From Alteromonadaceae bacterium M269 (GTDB lineage: Bacteria; Pseudomonadota; Gammaproteobacteria; Enterobacterales; Alteromonadaceae): a DNA stretch of 64,000 nt. Location: positions 1,240,001-1,304,000 of the forward strand of contig SMNZ01000001.1 of assembly GCA_004353515.1 (NCBI GenBank), given 5' to 3'. The notes beneath the pieces were generated by a model. It had not been told where the DNA came from. It saw only the letters and a program-made list of their open reading frames with translations, and searched no databases. How positions within the stretch are numbered: position 1 is the stretch's first letter; each line of letters starts with the position of its first letter. Made by a program: the position numbers and the translations under genes. Below are positions 26,501 through 35,282 of this stretch, piece after piece.

Positions 26501-27638
26501 TTACTACTTTAACGCACATTCTGAAGCCAACCCAGCGGGTGAAGTTCGTGGTCAAATCACAGCACGCAACACTCAAGTTGTTCGTGTAGAAATGCAAACT
26601 GAGCAAGAAGTACCAGCCGTTGTTACACCAGCAGCAGAGAATGTTAGCGCACTAGGTTATTTCACCTTTAATGACCAAGATCCTATGGTTTCACCTGTTG
26701 CTAACGTAAGAGTTAGTGGCTTTGAAGCGACAATGGTTCATGTTCATCGCGGTGGTTTCGCAGGTACTGCTGGTCCAGTTCAGATTGGTCTAACAGATGC
26801 TAGCCCTGACGGCGAGCCAGGTACTTTCTTCACAAGCAACGATGGTGAAGTAGCAAGCCTTGCAGGTCTTCTACGTGGTGGTTACTACTTCAACGCACAC
26901 TCTGAAGCTAACCCTGCGGGTGAAGTGCGTGGTCAAATTACAGCCGGTAGTACAGTCGTTCTTCGTTCTGAAATGCAAACAGAGCAAGAAGTACCAGCAG
27001 TAGTTACACCTGCTGCAGAAGATGTGAGCGGCGTTGGTTACTTTACTTTCGACCCAGAAAATCCATCTCAATCACCTGTTGCTAATGTTCGTGTAAGCGG
27101 TTTTGAAGCAACTATGGCACACATCCACCGCGGCGGTTTCGCAGGGACTGCTGGTCCAGTGCAGATTGGTCTGACAGATGCTAGCCCTGAAGATGCACCT
27201 GGCACATTCTTTACAAGCAATGACGGTGAGATTGCGAGCTTAACCGGATTACTTGCTGGTGGTTACTACTTCAATGCGCACTCTGAAGCTAACCCAGCGG
27301 GTGAGGTTCGTGGTCAAATTCTGAACAACAACATTCGCGTGTTCAGAACAGATATGACAGGTGAGCAAGCGTTACCTAGCAATGAAACAGATGTAACTGG
27401 CGTTGGTTACTTAACACTTGATACAAACGCAGCGACCTTCCGCGCTAACGTACAAGTCTTTAACTTTGACCCACTACCGTCAGCTGTCACTGTAAACGTT
27501 GGTGGTGACAACAACACAGTATTTAGTACGTTGATGCCTAGCGCAGATACTGAAGGTTTCTTCAGTGTAGAGCCAGGCCCTGTTAACAACCTAAATGGAT
27601 TACTTAATGGCGCCTACTCCCTGGAAGCCATAGAGTAA
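23574..27638 (+). CDS. Giant tandem CHRD-repeat lipoprotein
   Basis: A 1354-residue lipoprotein with lipobox LASC (Cys16). A nine-proline run follows (about 29-37), then a stretch of about eight pentapeptides of the form [IV]PS[SGN]x (residues about 50-88). Next comes a divergent CHRD domain, eight near-identical 127-residue CHRD units, and a degenerate last unit. Each unit carries HVHRGGFAG, GPVQIGL and YYFNAHSEANPAGEVRGQI. CHRD domains occur in chordin and in many bacterial surface proteins; their function in bacteria is not settled. It is probably an exposed adhesin-like or matrix protein. Monocistronic, with its own terminator. Confidence 0.9.
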   Translation: MKRLLSIALIVSLASCSSDNDNPAVVIEPPPPPPPPPAEIRGVLDQAIAANAIPSSTIPSGAIPSGAVPSNVIPSSPIPSNVIPSGSIDSVEITTGVAGQRMFVSALTANQEFVADPSTFDATANLNATATGTLTVDTNTNEVSGSVTFENIDADDSVTMVHIHASAAGSNGPVVVGLVQNATDPSVFEIPAGTTVADFAAVPGNDFATLFNAGWYFNLHTESNPAGQLRGQIVPEDMDVVRVELQTEQEVPAVETPAGSDVSGVGFFTFSLVDDTISPTANVQVRGFEATMIHVHRGGFAGDAGPVQIGLTDISPSELPGTVFTSNDGAIASLAGLLRGGYYFNAHSDANPAGEVRGQITSGDAQVVRVELQTEQEIPAVVTPAAEDVSGVGYFTFNAADETVAPVANVTLEGFEATMVHVHRGGFAGAAGPVQIGLTDVSPPDEPGTVFTSSDGAIFSLAGLNRGAYYFNAHSEANPAGEVRGQITAGDTQVVRVELQTEQEIPAVVTPAAADVSGVGYFTFDTADETVSPVANVTLSGFEATMVHVHRGGFAGSAGPVQIGLTDVSPADAPGTVFTSNDGEIFSLAGLNRGAYYFNAHSEANPAGEVRGQITAGDTEVVRVELQTEQEIPAVVTPAATDVSGVGYFTFDNEDAAVSPVANVTLSGFEATMVHVHRGGFAGTAGPVQIGLTDVSPAEAPGTVFTSNDGEIASLAGLLRGGYYFNAHSEANPAGEVRGQITAGTTEVVRVELQTEQEIPAVVTPAAEDVSGVGYFTFDNADATVSPVANVTLSGFEATMVHVHRGGFAGTAGPVQIGLVDESPSEAPGTFFTSNDGEIASLAGLLRGGYYFNAHSEANPAGEVRGQITAGDTQVVRVEMQTEQEVPAVVTPAAEDVSGVGYFTFNATNPLVLPVANVSVSGFQATMVHVHRGGFAGTAGPVQIGLTDASPEDAPGTFFTSNDGEIASLAGLLRGGYYFNAHSEANPAGEVRGQITARNTQVVRVEMQTEQEVPAVVTPAAENVSALGYFTFNDQDPMVSPVANVRVSGFEATMVHVHRGGFAGTAGPVQIGLTDASPDGEPGTFFTSNDGEVASLAGLLRGGYYFNAHSEANPAGEVRGQITAGSTVVLRSEMQTEQEVPAVVTPAAEDVSGVGYFTFDPENPSQSPVANVRVSGFEATMAHIHRGGFAGTAGPVQIGLTDASPEDAPGTFFTSNDGEIASLTGLLAGGYYFNAHSEANPAGEVRGQILNNNIRVFRTDMTGEQALPSNETDVTGVGYLTLDTNAATFRANVQVFNFDPLPSAVTVNVGGDNNTVFSTLMPSADTEGFFSVEPGPVNNLNGLLNGAYSLEAIE
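24291..27338 (+). repeat. Eight tandem 381-bp repeats (CHRD units)
   Basis: Equivalent codons recur at 24291, 24672, 25053, 25434, 25815, 26196, 26577 and 26958, with the degenerate final unit starting at 27339. The spacing is exactly 381 bp throughout, with no indels. DNA similarity is high between neighbours, which suggests recent amplification or repeated gene conversion. Confidence 0.93.
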
Positions 27639-27663
27639 TCAAAATTCCTTGATGATGTTTTGG

Positions 27664-27690
27664 AGCCCATCCTTGTGATGGGCTTTTTTT
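27664..27690 (+). terminator. Rho-independent terminator of the CHRD gene
   Basis: Stem AGCCCATC / GATGGGCT with a five-base loop, followed by seven further T residues. It lies 25 bp after the stop. Confidence 0.92.
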
Positions 27691-27704
27691 ATCACCTTCC
27701 GAGG

Positions 27705-27905
27705 TTATTCATCTTCAAGTTCAAATATCTTCTCAACTGGAACTTCAAAATACCTAGCCAGTTTCAAAGCAATAACTACTGAAGGAGTAAATCTTCCGGT
27801 TTCAACAGTGCTTATCGTCTTACGAGAAACGTTAATAATATCCGCAAGTTCTTGTTGAGATATCTTCCGCTTCCCTCGCAACTTCGCAATATTGTTATCA
27901 AGCAT
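27705..27905 (-). CDS. Small XRE-family HTH regulator
   Basis: A 66-residue protein that is little more than a Cro/CI-type helix-turn-helix (LRGKRKISQQELADIINVSR, then KTISTVETGRFTPS). Such small regulators commonly sit next to a membrane protein gene of unknown role, as here: its start is 2 bp from the stop of the membrane protein gene. The pair is probably autoregulated through the direct repeats at 28405-28456. Confidence 0.9.
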   Translation of the reverse strand: MLDNNIAKLRGKRKISQQELADIINVSRKTISTVETGRFTPSVVIALKLARYFEVPVEKIFELEDE

Positions 27906-27907
27906 TT

Positions 27908-28378
27908 TTACTGTTCGCCGAAGAGTTCATATACAATTGGCGTACTATAGGCTACGAACATAACCCCTAATACTAACTCCGAGAAATACCGTATGGATAC
28001 ACTTTGAAGAGTGCTTAATTCAAAGACGCTCAATGCCATGATGATAATAAAGATTGTCCCAGTCACGACAAAAGCCCATTTAAACCCTCTAAGGTTCAAA
28101 TGATTTAAATATTCATCGCCGAAAGCGCTACTCCAAAACTTTTTGGAGTTCACTTTAGGTCCAATACTCGCTGCACTGATAATAAAATACAAGCCAGAAC
28201 AAGAAAGCAGAAAAAGAGGAATCGTAAAAAGGTTAAAATAACTAGCGCCCTCTCCATGACTTATTGACGATATAGCATTTAGCAGGAAATACCCACCTAA
28301 ACACAGCGATCCCATAGCGTTTCTTTTTAGATATTTCTGTTCGTTGTACATTTCATTAATTTGCATTTCAGCCATCAT
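27908..28378 (-). CDS. Four-helix membrane protein paired with XRE regulator
   Basis: A 156-residue protein with hydrophobic segments at about 25-42, 48-68, 92-112 and 130-150. The ATG at 28378 has AAGGA six bases upstream. I do not recognise a functional motif. It is the first gene of the operon with the XRE regulator, an arrangement often seen for small stress- or phase-type membrane proteins; the function is unknown. Confidence 0.7.
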   Translation of the reverse strand: MMAEMQINEMYNEQKYLKRNAMGSLCLGGYFLLNAISSISHGEGASYFNLFTIPLFLLSCSGLYFIISAASIGPKVNSKKFWSSAFGDEYLNHLNLRGFKWAFVVTGTIFIIIMALSVFELSTLQSVSIRYFSELVLGVMFVAYSTPIVYELFGEQ

Positions 28379-28404
28379 ACGATTCCTTTTCTAATTTTTC
28401 ACAC

Positions 28405-28456
28405 TTGATACTCTAAAGTACCAATTGATACCTAAGACACACAAATGATACCTAAG
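28405..28456. promoter_or_regulatory. Three direct repeats with 20-bp period upstream of the XRE operon
   Basis: TTGATACTCTAAAG at 28405, TTGATACCTAAG at 28425 and ATGATACCTAAG at 28445 repeat every 20 bp, close to two helical turns. The first copy also forms an imperfect inverted repeat, TTGATACT / AGTACCAA. They lie 27 bp upstream of the membrane-protein start. They are likely binding sites for the XRE protein. Confidence 0.55.
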
Positions 28457-28623
28457 GGTTACAGAAAATCAATAAGAATTTTGTTCAAGCCGGATAACCG
28501 ATTTTACGGGACGGTCATTTTTACATTTGTAACATCTTTATCACCTCGTAGCCGGCGGCAGAAAATAACGCTAATCTGAGCGCTATAACAAAAGCAAAAA
28601 TTGACCAAACTCAAGGAATCACT

Positions 28624-29544
28624 ATGAGAACAAAGATAAAAAGAGTCATTAAGGCATTAGTTGTAAGCCTTTCAATATCAACACTGGCTTATACTTCATT
28701 AAGTACCGCACAAGATTTTAGTAATGTTGAAATACGTGCAGAAAGGATCAGGGACAATATCTATGTTCTCTTTGGAGCCGGCGGAAATATCGGTATGTCA
28801 GTTGGCGATGATGGTGTGTTTCTCATAGATGACCAGTTCGCGCCATTGACTGAAAAAATCAAGAAAGCCATTGCCAAAGTGAGTAATGAGCCCATCCGTT
28901 TTGTCGTTAATACGCACTTTCACTTCGATCACTCGGGTGGAAATGAAAATCTAGGTAAAGAAGGTGCTGTAATCGTGGCTCACAGAAATGTGAGAGAAAG
29001 AATGGCTAAAGATCAATTTGTTAAAGCTTTTAATGCCAGAACACCAGCTCAACCCGATATTGCATTACCGATAGTCACTTTTACTGAAGGTGTATCACTC
29101 CATTTGAACGGTGATGAGGCTGTTATTAGTCACATCGAGCACGCTCACACTGATAGCGATAGCTTGATTTACTTCAAAAATGCGAATGTTATCCATATGG
29201 GAGATACTTTTACTAACGGTCCCTACCCTTTTATCGACGTTGACAATGGTGGAACTATAGATGGCGTTATCGAGGCAGCGAAAGCAGGACTAGCACTCTC
29301 TAATGATCAGACTCGTATTATTCCTGGCCACGGTAAAATGGCGAGTAAATCTGATTTAGAGGCACATTTAAATAGAATTCAAGTCACGCGAGACATTATC
29401 TTTAAACTCAAACAGAAAGGTATGTCATTAGAGGATGTAATCAAAGCTAAGCCGCTTGAAAAATATGAATCGACTTGGGGCAAGGCTAACCCCAATGAAC
29501 GTTGGACAGATTTGTACGTAGGCTGGGTTTACGAAACACTTTAA
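28624..29544 (+). CDS. Secreted MBL-fold metallohydrolase
   Basis: A 306-residue protein with a signal peptide (about residues 1-30, ending near STAQ). The metallo-beta-lactamase zinc ligands are present: THFHFDHSGG near residue 99 (HxHxDH), HAHTDSD near 178, GDTFTNG near 197 and IIPGHGK near 238. Members of this periplasmic branch include quinoprotein-associated and lactamase-like enzymes; substrate is not readable. Start ATG at 28624 follows AAGGAATCACT. Monocistronic and convergent with the DUF924 gene. Confidence 0.88.
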   Translation: MRTKIKRVIKALVVSLSISTLAYTSLSTAQDFSNVEIRAERIRDNIYVLFGAGGNIGMSVGDDGVFLIDDQFAPLTEKIKKAIAKVSNEPIRFVVNTHFHFDHSGGNENLGKEGAVIVAHRNVRERMAKDQFVKAFNARTPAQPDIALPIVTFTEGVSLHLNGDEAVISHIEHAHTDSDSLIYFKNANVIHMGDTFTNGPYPFIDVDNGGTIDGVIEAAKAGLALSNDQTRIIPGHGKMASKSDLEAHLNRIQVTRDIIFKLKQKGMSLEDVIKAKPLEKYESTWGKANPNERWTDLYVGWVYETL

Positions 29545-29548
29545 AATA

Positions 29549-30094
29549 TTAGAAAGAAGAGCCTGGTTGACTTAAAAACTCCAGCTCTTCTTCCGTGGAT
29601 TCTCTTCCAAGTACTTTGTTTCGATGAGGGTACCGACCAAAGCGCTCAATGATTCGCTTGTGTTTATACTCAAAATCAAGGTTCCCTTGATTGCCATTAG
29701 CTATAAACAACTCAACAGCGACTTCATGTATTCGAAGAGACTCACTATGCATAAAGGGCATATACAGAAAGCTTCTCTCGTCACTATTCAGTTCTTTATC
29801 CAAACCCAGCGCAATAGCTTCTTGCGATAACACTAACGCAAGCGGGTCTGCTGCAAATGACTGCGATGAATCTCTAAACATATTTCTAGCGAACTGATCT
29901 AAAACAATAACCTCAGCCAACCGCCCCTTGGCGATTTCTCTCCAATGAAAGAGTTCGCATTGTGCGGCTGCTCGATAAGTTTCATAAAAGCGAGTGCGAA
30001 TTTCTTGATCGAATTGCTTATCTTTTTTCCAGCGTTGCGCAGGAGTGATTTCTTCAAACCAAAATGACAATACATCTTTTGCTGACACGACCAT
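29549..30094 (-). CDS. DUF924 family protein
   Basis: A 181-residue cytoplasmic protein matching DUF924 throughout: VLSFWFEE at the start, LAEVIVLDQFARNMFRD near residue 60, YMPFMHSES near 107, and FGRYPHRNKVLGRESTEEE near 153. The family is helical and related to TPR folds; its function is unknown. It lies 24 bp downstream of nothing on its own strand and is followed, 4 bp away, by the convergent MBL gene. Confidence 0.9.
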   Translation of the reverse strand: MVVSAKDVLSFWFEEITPAQRWKKDKQFDQEIRTRFYETYRAAAQCELFHWREIAKGRLAEVIVLDQFARNMFRDSSQSFAADPLALVLSQEAIALGLDKELNSDERSFLYMPFMHSESLRIHEVAVELFIANGNQGNLDFEYKHKRIIERFGRYPHRNKVLGRESTEEELEFLSQPGSSF

Positions 30095-30118
30095 ATTAAC
30101 TCACCAAAACACTATCAA

Positions 30119-32212
30119 TTAAAAGCGATATGTCGCTTTAAAACGCAAGGATCTGGGCTGTATTGGGTGAAAATGAATATCTGCAATTCCTTCTTCTGGC
30201 TCACCTGCTAGGCGACTTTCAAAGAAGTATTCGATATCCCTATCATTGCTATTGAGCAAATTAAGAACATCCACACCAAATTGCCAGTTTTGATAATCGT
30301 AGCTCATCCCTAGATTTAAAACACTAAAGGATTGCCCTCTTACCTCACCAAAACTCTCTAAAAATCGACGTCCAAAATGGCGCAGTCTTAGGTTCACATT
30401 CACAGGTTCAATTGGCTTGTAGTTAATGCCCGCACTCAACACAAATGGCAGAGAGTTATCGACATAGTTACCTTCGCCGTCAGCATCTTCTGTAAAACGC
30501 GATCGTGTCCATGCTACTTCCAAATCAGCGCTAAATTGCTCACCTAACCAATAATAAGCTGAGAGCTCGGCACCGTACCGACGTGAAGCGCGACTGGCCT
30601 CAGTTGTGCCTTCATCGCCAACAAAAAGTAACTCTGAGTCTAGTTCAAGGACCCACAACGCAAAGGAGACATTGTAGCTTTCGTTATCCTGAAGGCGTAT
30701 GCCAACTTCAGCACCTTCACCGCGGACCAAGAGATCAACCGGATCAATTGCATCACCCGACACAGGGTCAATCGACGCCGTTGCTCCTCTGGCATCATTA
30801 GAATGGAAAGATTGACCGACATTAACGTAAGTTTCGGCACTTTCATTAATTCTATAACTTAAACCACCTTTAACGCTTACGAGGCCGTCGTTATCGTTAC
30901 CACTATTAGCCGCAATATTACTCTCAACGTCAGCACCTAAATAATCATAACGTACGGCTAAATTTGCGGTTAAGTCTTCATTAATATCGAACTGCCCTTC
31001 CACAAATAAGCCAGCCGAGTATTCATCGACTTTATCATCTCTAATAGTCGATAACCTTCTTCTCGCTTGCGTGCGGTGTAAGCCAACTTCATCAATATCA
31101 TCAACTCTAACCTGTAGTCCGGTGTTGATATTGACTGTTTTACCACCTAACTCAATGGATGAACGATGCGAAATATCCCCTCCGTAAGTGATGCGGTCGT
31201 CGACTTGTTCAAACTGGTCACCATTAACTGGATCGTTCAGAAAATAGGTAAAATTCGAAAACAAGTCGAGTTCGGATTGAATCACATAAAACGTTGAAGC
31301 CCATGCTTGAGATGTCCAATCGAAAGACAAGCTGTAACGGCTCGAGTCGCCACCTACTGTTGGATCAACTGTCGCAAACCTATCAATACGCCCATCTTCA
31401 ACTGCTCTTAACGGAATCTGATCTGCCGAATTCCATTGATTGTCATATGCCAAAAAGGTCACCGCAAAACGGCTATCATCGCGCTGCTCTGTATATTTGA
31501 TGAGCGCATTAAACTTCTCGACATCTTCTTCAACATTGGTCCAAGGACCATCAAAAGTTTGTGCTTCACCACCAACAAGCAAGTGTCCTCGCCCTGTATC
31601 GAAGTTATTCCCAAAAGCAGCACGAGCATAGCCAAACTCACCTATCTCAATGGATACAAATGGGTCGACAGCATGATCCAATAACTTAAAACGAGCTGAA
31701 CCGGCAGTCGAAAAGTCCCCATCTCCAGCTTGGTATGGCCCTTTTTGATAATCGATACGTTCAATAAACTCGGGAATAATAAAATTTAAGTCTGTGTACC
31801 CTTGCCCATGCCCATGAGTACGCTGATTTATCGGTAAGCCATCAATTGATGTGCTGAAATCTGTTCCGTGATCTAAGTTAAACCCTCTTAGAAAGTACTG
31901 GTTTGCTTTACCGGAGCCGCTATGCTGCGTTACTACCATACCAGGGACGAATTCAAGTATTTCACCAGCGCGCAACGTGACTCGTTGTTCAATGTCTTCT
32001 TTGCCAATAACACCAGAAGACGCAGAAATACTCTCGCCTATTAATTCAGCCCGGCGTCCATAAACAAGAATGCTCTCTATATCGTGTTCTGCGAGTTCAT
32101 TTGCACTTTCATCACCATCTTCATTGGCGAATGCGCCACTAACAGTTAAAGGATGTAGGAAAGAAGCACTCAACATGAGGAAAGAAAAATACGGAGCACA
32201 TAATTTTTTCAA
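30119..32212 (-). CDS. TonB-dependent receptor
   Basis: A 697-residue outer-membrane receptor. Signal peptide at about 1-29. The plug begins near residue 45 (IESILVYGRRAE as TonB-box region) and contains YFLRGFNLDHGTDFS and IDYQKGPYQAGDGDFSTAG. The barrel ends with LRFKATYRF. The long plug motifs with many acidic positions resemble the broad class of receptors without a named siderophore. No biosynthetic or metal genes are adjacent, so the ligand is unknown. I see no Fur box in the 342 bp upstream. Confidence 0.9.
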   Translation of the reverse strand: MKKLCAPYFSFLMLSASFLHPLTVSGAFANEDGDESANELAEHDIESILVYGRRAELIGESISASSGVIGKEDIEQRVTLRAGEILEFVPGMVVTQHSGSGKANQYFLRGFNLDHGTDFSTSIDGLPINQRTHGHGQGYTDLNFIIPEFIERIDYQKGPYQAGDGDFSTAGSARFKLLDHAVDPFVSIEIGEFGYARAAFGNNFDTGRGHLLVGGEAQTFDGPWTNVEEDVEKFNALIKYTEQRDDSRFAVTFLAYDNQWNSADQIPLRAVEDGRIDRFATVDPTVGGDSSRYSLSFDWTSQAWASTFYVIQSELDLFSNFTYFLNDPVNGDQFEQVDDRITYGGDISHRSSIELGGKTVNINTGLQVRVDDIDEVGLHRTQARRRLSTIRDDKVDEYSAGLFVEGQFDINEDLTANLAVRYDYLGADVESNIAANSGNDNDGLVSVKGGLSYRINESAETYVNVGQSFHSNDARGATASIDPVSGDAIDPVDLLVRGEGAEVGIRLQDNESYNVSFALWVLELDSELLFVGDEGTTEASRASRRYGAELSAYYWLGEQFSADLEVAWTRSRFTEDADGEGNYVDNSLPFVLSAGINYKPIEPVNVNLRLRHFGRRFLESFGEVRGQSFSVLNLGMSYDYQNWQFGVDVLNLLNSNDRDIEYFFESRLAGEPEEGIADIHFHPIQPRSLRFKATYRF

Positions 32213-32554
32213 TGCAATTACCTTAGGATCAGAAAATTAAATACGCTTTGATTCAAGCAAAGTATTAAAAGAAAGTTATTAGTTCGACACAGGAGTATGA
32301 GAAAACTGAAGTGTTCTATATTTTACCTTAAACATGAGTTGAGCTTAATCACTTAAACAAATGTCTTCAAAACCGATGTGCCAAGCGCGGTTTACGCAAG
32401 AAATAATGTGAATTATGGAGCTAGTACTAGCCCAAGCTTGCGTAGACAAAGATCTTTACCGCTTTTATAAAGTTCACTTTCTGATACAAACCTGAGGTTA
32501 AATAGCAAAGATACGGGTATAATCGCGCCAATTATTGACTTAGGAGCATGACTT
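32213..32554. other. Divergent promoter region between TonB receptor and srmB
   Basis: This 342-bp region contains no convincing ORF. A 12-bp palindrome GCTAGTACTAGC lies at 32420-32431. An AGGAG at 32542-32546 serves the TTG start of srmB. Nothing else is recognisable. Confidence 0.5.
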
Positions 32555-33889
32555 TTGGATTTTGCTGATATTGGCTTAGATAACAGAATCGTTAAATTAC
32601 TTGGAATTAAAGGTTTCAAGCAGGCAACTGATATTCAAAGCCAAGCAATACCTTATGCGCTTAGAGGCACAGATTTACTCGCTTCGTCAAAAACGGGATC
32701 GGGAAAAACCTTTGCATTTTTGCTACCTGCTTTAAACAGAATGTTGCGTCAAAAAGCTCTAACAAAAAAAGATGCTCGCATGCTTTTTTTGGCTCCTACA
32801 CGCGAATTAGCCAAGCAACTTTATGTTGAACTAAAGTCACTATCTGAGTCGTTTTCATTTAAGTCTGTGCTGCTTTTAGGCGGCGAAAACTTTAATGATC
32901 AAATTAAACAATTAAAGCAAAATCCAGTGCTTGTGGTTGGTACTCCTGGTCGTGTTGCCGATCATTTGGAACATCGTTCACTCTTTTTAAATGGCTTAGA
33001 GTTACTAGTGCTCGATGAAGCCGATCGCATGCTTGATTTAGGGTTTAGCCAACAACTTAAATCCATCAACAAGGCAGCTGATCACAGAAAGCGCCAAACG
33101 TTAATGTTTTCCGCAACGCTTGAGCATGCCCAACTCAACCGCATGACAGATGAGCTTTTAAACAAACCGAAAAAAATTCAAATAGATTCTTCTCGTGTGC
33201 AACATGAAGATATCGAGCAATCTTTTTATTTTGCTGATCACATCGAACACAAATTGGAAATGCTACCTGCTCAACTGGCTGCGCAAGACTTTAATCAGGC
33301 CATCGTCTTTACCGCGACAAGAGCTGATACCGTTAAACTAGCCGAAATACTCACTGAAAAAGGAGTTTCATGTTTGGCGTTAAGTGGTGAGCTGTTACAG
33401 AATCAGCGAAACAATGTTATGCAAGACTTCGCTGCAAAGCGTTATAAAGTCTTGATTACCACAGACTTAGCTTCAAGAGGCTTGGACCTATCTAATGTGT
33501 CTTTAGTCATTAATTTTGATTTGCCAAAATTTACCGATGAATATGTTCATCGCGTGGGTCGAACAGGTCGTGCCGGTAATACAGGTAAAGCTGTTTCCTT
33601 TGTCGGTCCCAAAGATTGGCGAAGCTTCGAGGCTTTGGAGAGCTATTTCCAAAAGTCATTGAATCCAATCAAAATGGAAGGTTTCGAAGCAAGCTTTACG
33701 GGTCTTAAGCCCTTAGTCAAAAAAGCCAAAGCTGAGAAGCAACAAAAAACAAAAGACAAATCAAGCGCAACTAAAAAAGCAAAAGTTGGAAAGAAACGTG
33801 TAATTCCTGCAGAAGGCATTGAGATGGGACATGCGCCTATCCTGAAACGTAAACGCGTTGAAGGTGATATCGATCCAGATACTGAGTAA
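32555..33889 (+). CDS. srmB: DEAD-box RNA helicase SrmB-like
   Basis: A 444-residue helicase, the same length as E. coli SrmB. The start is a TTG at 32555 with AGGAG 8 bases upstream; the ATG at 32548 is out of frame. Motifs in order: DIQSQAIPYAL, SSKTGSGKT, PTRELAKQ, GTPGR, DEADRMLDLGF, SAT, SRGLDL, HRVGRTGRAG. A basic tail rich in Lys follows (about 385-430). SrmB acts in early 50S assembly. Distinction from RhlE-type helicases rests on length and the tail, so the symbol is probable rather than certain. Confidence 0.82.
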   Translation: MDFADIGLDNRIVKLLGIKGFKQATDIQSQAIPYALRGTDLLASSKTGSGKTFAFLLPALNRMLRQKALTKKDARMLFLAPTRELAKQLYVELKSLSESFSFKSVLLLGGENFNDQIKQLKQNPVLVVGTPGRVADHLEHRSLFLNGLELLVLDEADRMLDLGFSQQLKSINKAADHRKRQTLMFSATLEHAQLNRMTDELLNKPKKIQIDSSRVQHEDIEQSFYFADHIEHKLEMLPAQLAAQDFNQAIVFTATRADTVKLAEILTEKGVSCLALSGELLQNQRNNVMQDFAAKRYKVLITTDLASRGLDLSNVSLVINFDLPKFTDEYVHRVGRTGRAGNTGKAVSFVGPKDWRSFEALESYFQKSLNPIKMEGFEASFTGLKPLVKKAKAEKQQKTKDKSSATKKAKVGKKRVIPAEGIEMGHAPILKRKRVEGDIDPDTE

Positions 33890-33923
33890 TATCAGGTTTA
33901 CCTAAACAAGCCACTTCCACTTT

Positions 33924-34138
33924 TGTAGGAGCAGGATTTATCCGCGAATTGTGACGAAGCTTGTGGTTTATTCGCAGCTCGACTCCATGAATGGAGGAGG
34001 TATAAGTACAGGACGCGCGCAATTAGAACAACACAGGAGCAGTTGTCGAGAGCAAAGCATTAATACATGGACGTATGTAATTAGGGCAATGCAGGAGCTA
34101 TTGCCGAGGATGCCCGAGCCGAAAAGCTTACTCCTACA
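33924..34138. repeat. REP-like hairpin cluster
   Basis: Three copies of a GNAGGAGC-type element lie in the srmB-etfA gap: TGTAGGAGCAGGATTTATCC from 33924, a copy at 34028-34046 and one at 34085-34105. The last two share a nine-base centre RCAGGAGCW but have different paired arms: ACAAC/GTTGT and GGCAAT/ATTGCC. The inverted motif CTCCTACA closes the cluster at 34131. This resembles extragenic palindromes of gammaproteobacteria beginning TGTAGGAGC. Confidence 0.6.
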
Positions 34139-34282
34139 GGAAAACTCTCTCACCTGTATAGAAGTAAAATTAAACGCTTGAGCAAGGTCTTATATAAACC
34201 CAAGGCTGAATAATATCTGCAGGTTAGCGGGCTTTTGCAAACACAAAACCTACAAAAATTAACAGAAAAAAGAGCAATAAAA

Positions 34283-34313
34283 AAACGCCTGAATGCATAA
34301 CACTCAGGCGTTT
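34283..34313 (-). terminator. Terminator of the etfBA operon
   Basis: Stem AAACGCCTGA / TCAGGCGTTT with an 11-base loop. On the minus strand a run of T follows the stem, 43 bp beyond the etfA stop. Confidence 0.88.
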
Positions 34314-34355
34314 CAAATTTAAAAGATTAGAGCAATACGCTCTAATTAAAATGTC

Positions 34356-35282
34356 TTATAGTGCTGCTTCTAGCTCAGGTAACACTTCAAATAAGTCACC
34401 TACTAAGCCGTAATCAGCCACTTGGAAGATAGGTGCTTCTTCGTCTTTGTTAATAGCAACAATAACTTTAGAATCTTTCATACCAGCTAAGTGCTGTATT
34501 GCACCTGAGATACCAACAGCAATATAAAGCTGTGGAGCAACGATCTTACCTGTTTGACCTACTTGCATGTCGTTAGGAACAAAACCAGCATCAACTGCGG
34601 CACGTGATGCACCGATTGCAGCGCCAAGCTTGTCCGCAATACCATTAAGTAGAGCAAAGTTATCGCCATTTTGCATACCGCGACCACCAGAGATAATCAC
34701 TTCTGCAGCCGTTAATTCAGGGCGCTCAGATTCAGTCAATTCAGCACTTACAAAGCTTGATAGGCCGCTAGCTTTAACAACATCCAATCCTTCTACACCA
34801 GCACCGTTACCTTCGCCATTTGCATCGAAAGCAGATGTACGTACAGTAATAACTTTAATGCTGTCTTCAGACTTAACAGTTGCAATCGCATTGCCCGCAT
34901 AAATTGGGCGAACAAAAGTTTCAGCATCAACAACATCAATGATGTCTGAGATTTGAGCAACATCTAATAATGCAGCAACGCGAGGCATAAAGTTTTTGCC
35001 TGTAGTCGTTGCAGAACAAAGAATGTGAGAGTAATCACCGCCAATCTCAACTAGCAAATCAGCAATGTTTTCAGCAAGCTGATATTCGTATTCTGCATTA
35101 TCAGCATTTAATACCTTAGAAACGCCGTCAATCTTAGCAGCTTGCTCAGCAACGCCACCACAGTTACTACCAGCAACCAAAACAACAATATCGCCACCAA
35201 TCTTAGCGGCAGCATTAACTAATTTATGTGTTTCAGACTTAATTGACTGATTGTCATGTTCTGCGTAAACAAGAATAGCCAT
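34356..35282 (-). CDS. etfA: Electron transfer flavoprotein alpha subunit
   Basis: A 308-residue protein. The N-terminal domain has [15 protein letters not shown]; the FAD-binding C-terminal domain is clear from [31 protein letters not shown], and [14 protein letters not shown]. With EtfB it accepts electrons from acyl-CoA and related dehydrogenases and passes them to ETF-ubiquinone oxidoreductase, encoded divergently. Its ATG overlaps the etfB stop by one base (TAATG), indicating coupled translation. Confidence 0.97.
   Translation of the reverse strand: MAILVYAEHDNQSIKSETHKLVNAAAKIGGDIVVLVAGSNCGGVAEQAAKIDGVSKVLNADNAEYEYQLAENIADLLVEIGGDYSHILCSATTTGKNFMPRVAALLDVAQISDIIDVVDAETFVRPIYAGNAIATVKSEDSIKVITVRTSAFDANGEGNGAGVEGLDVVKASGLSSFVSAELTESERPELTAAEVIISGGRGMQNGDNFALLNGIADKLGAAIGASRAAVDAGFVPNDMQVGQTGKIVAPQLYIAVGISGAIQHLAGMKDSKVIVAINKDEEAPIFQVADYGLVGDLFEVLPELEAAL

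Noticed and set aside
24105-27071. Minus-strand and alternate-frame ORFs inside the CHRD gene
   Set aside because: They recur with the repeat period and are shadows of the coding frame.
23574-27638. Tandem repeats considered as a CRISPR array
   Set aside because: The 381-bp units are in-frame CHRD-coding repeats with no spacers of 25-40 bp.
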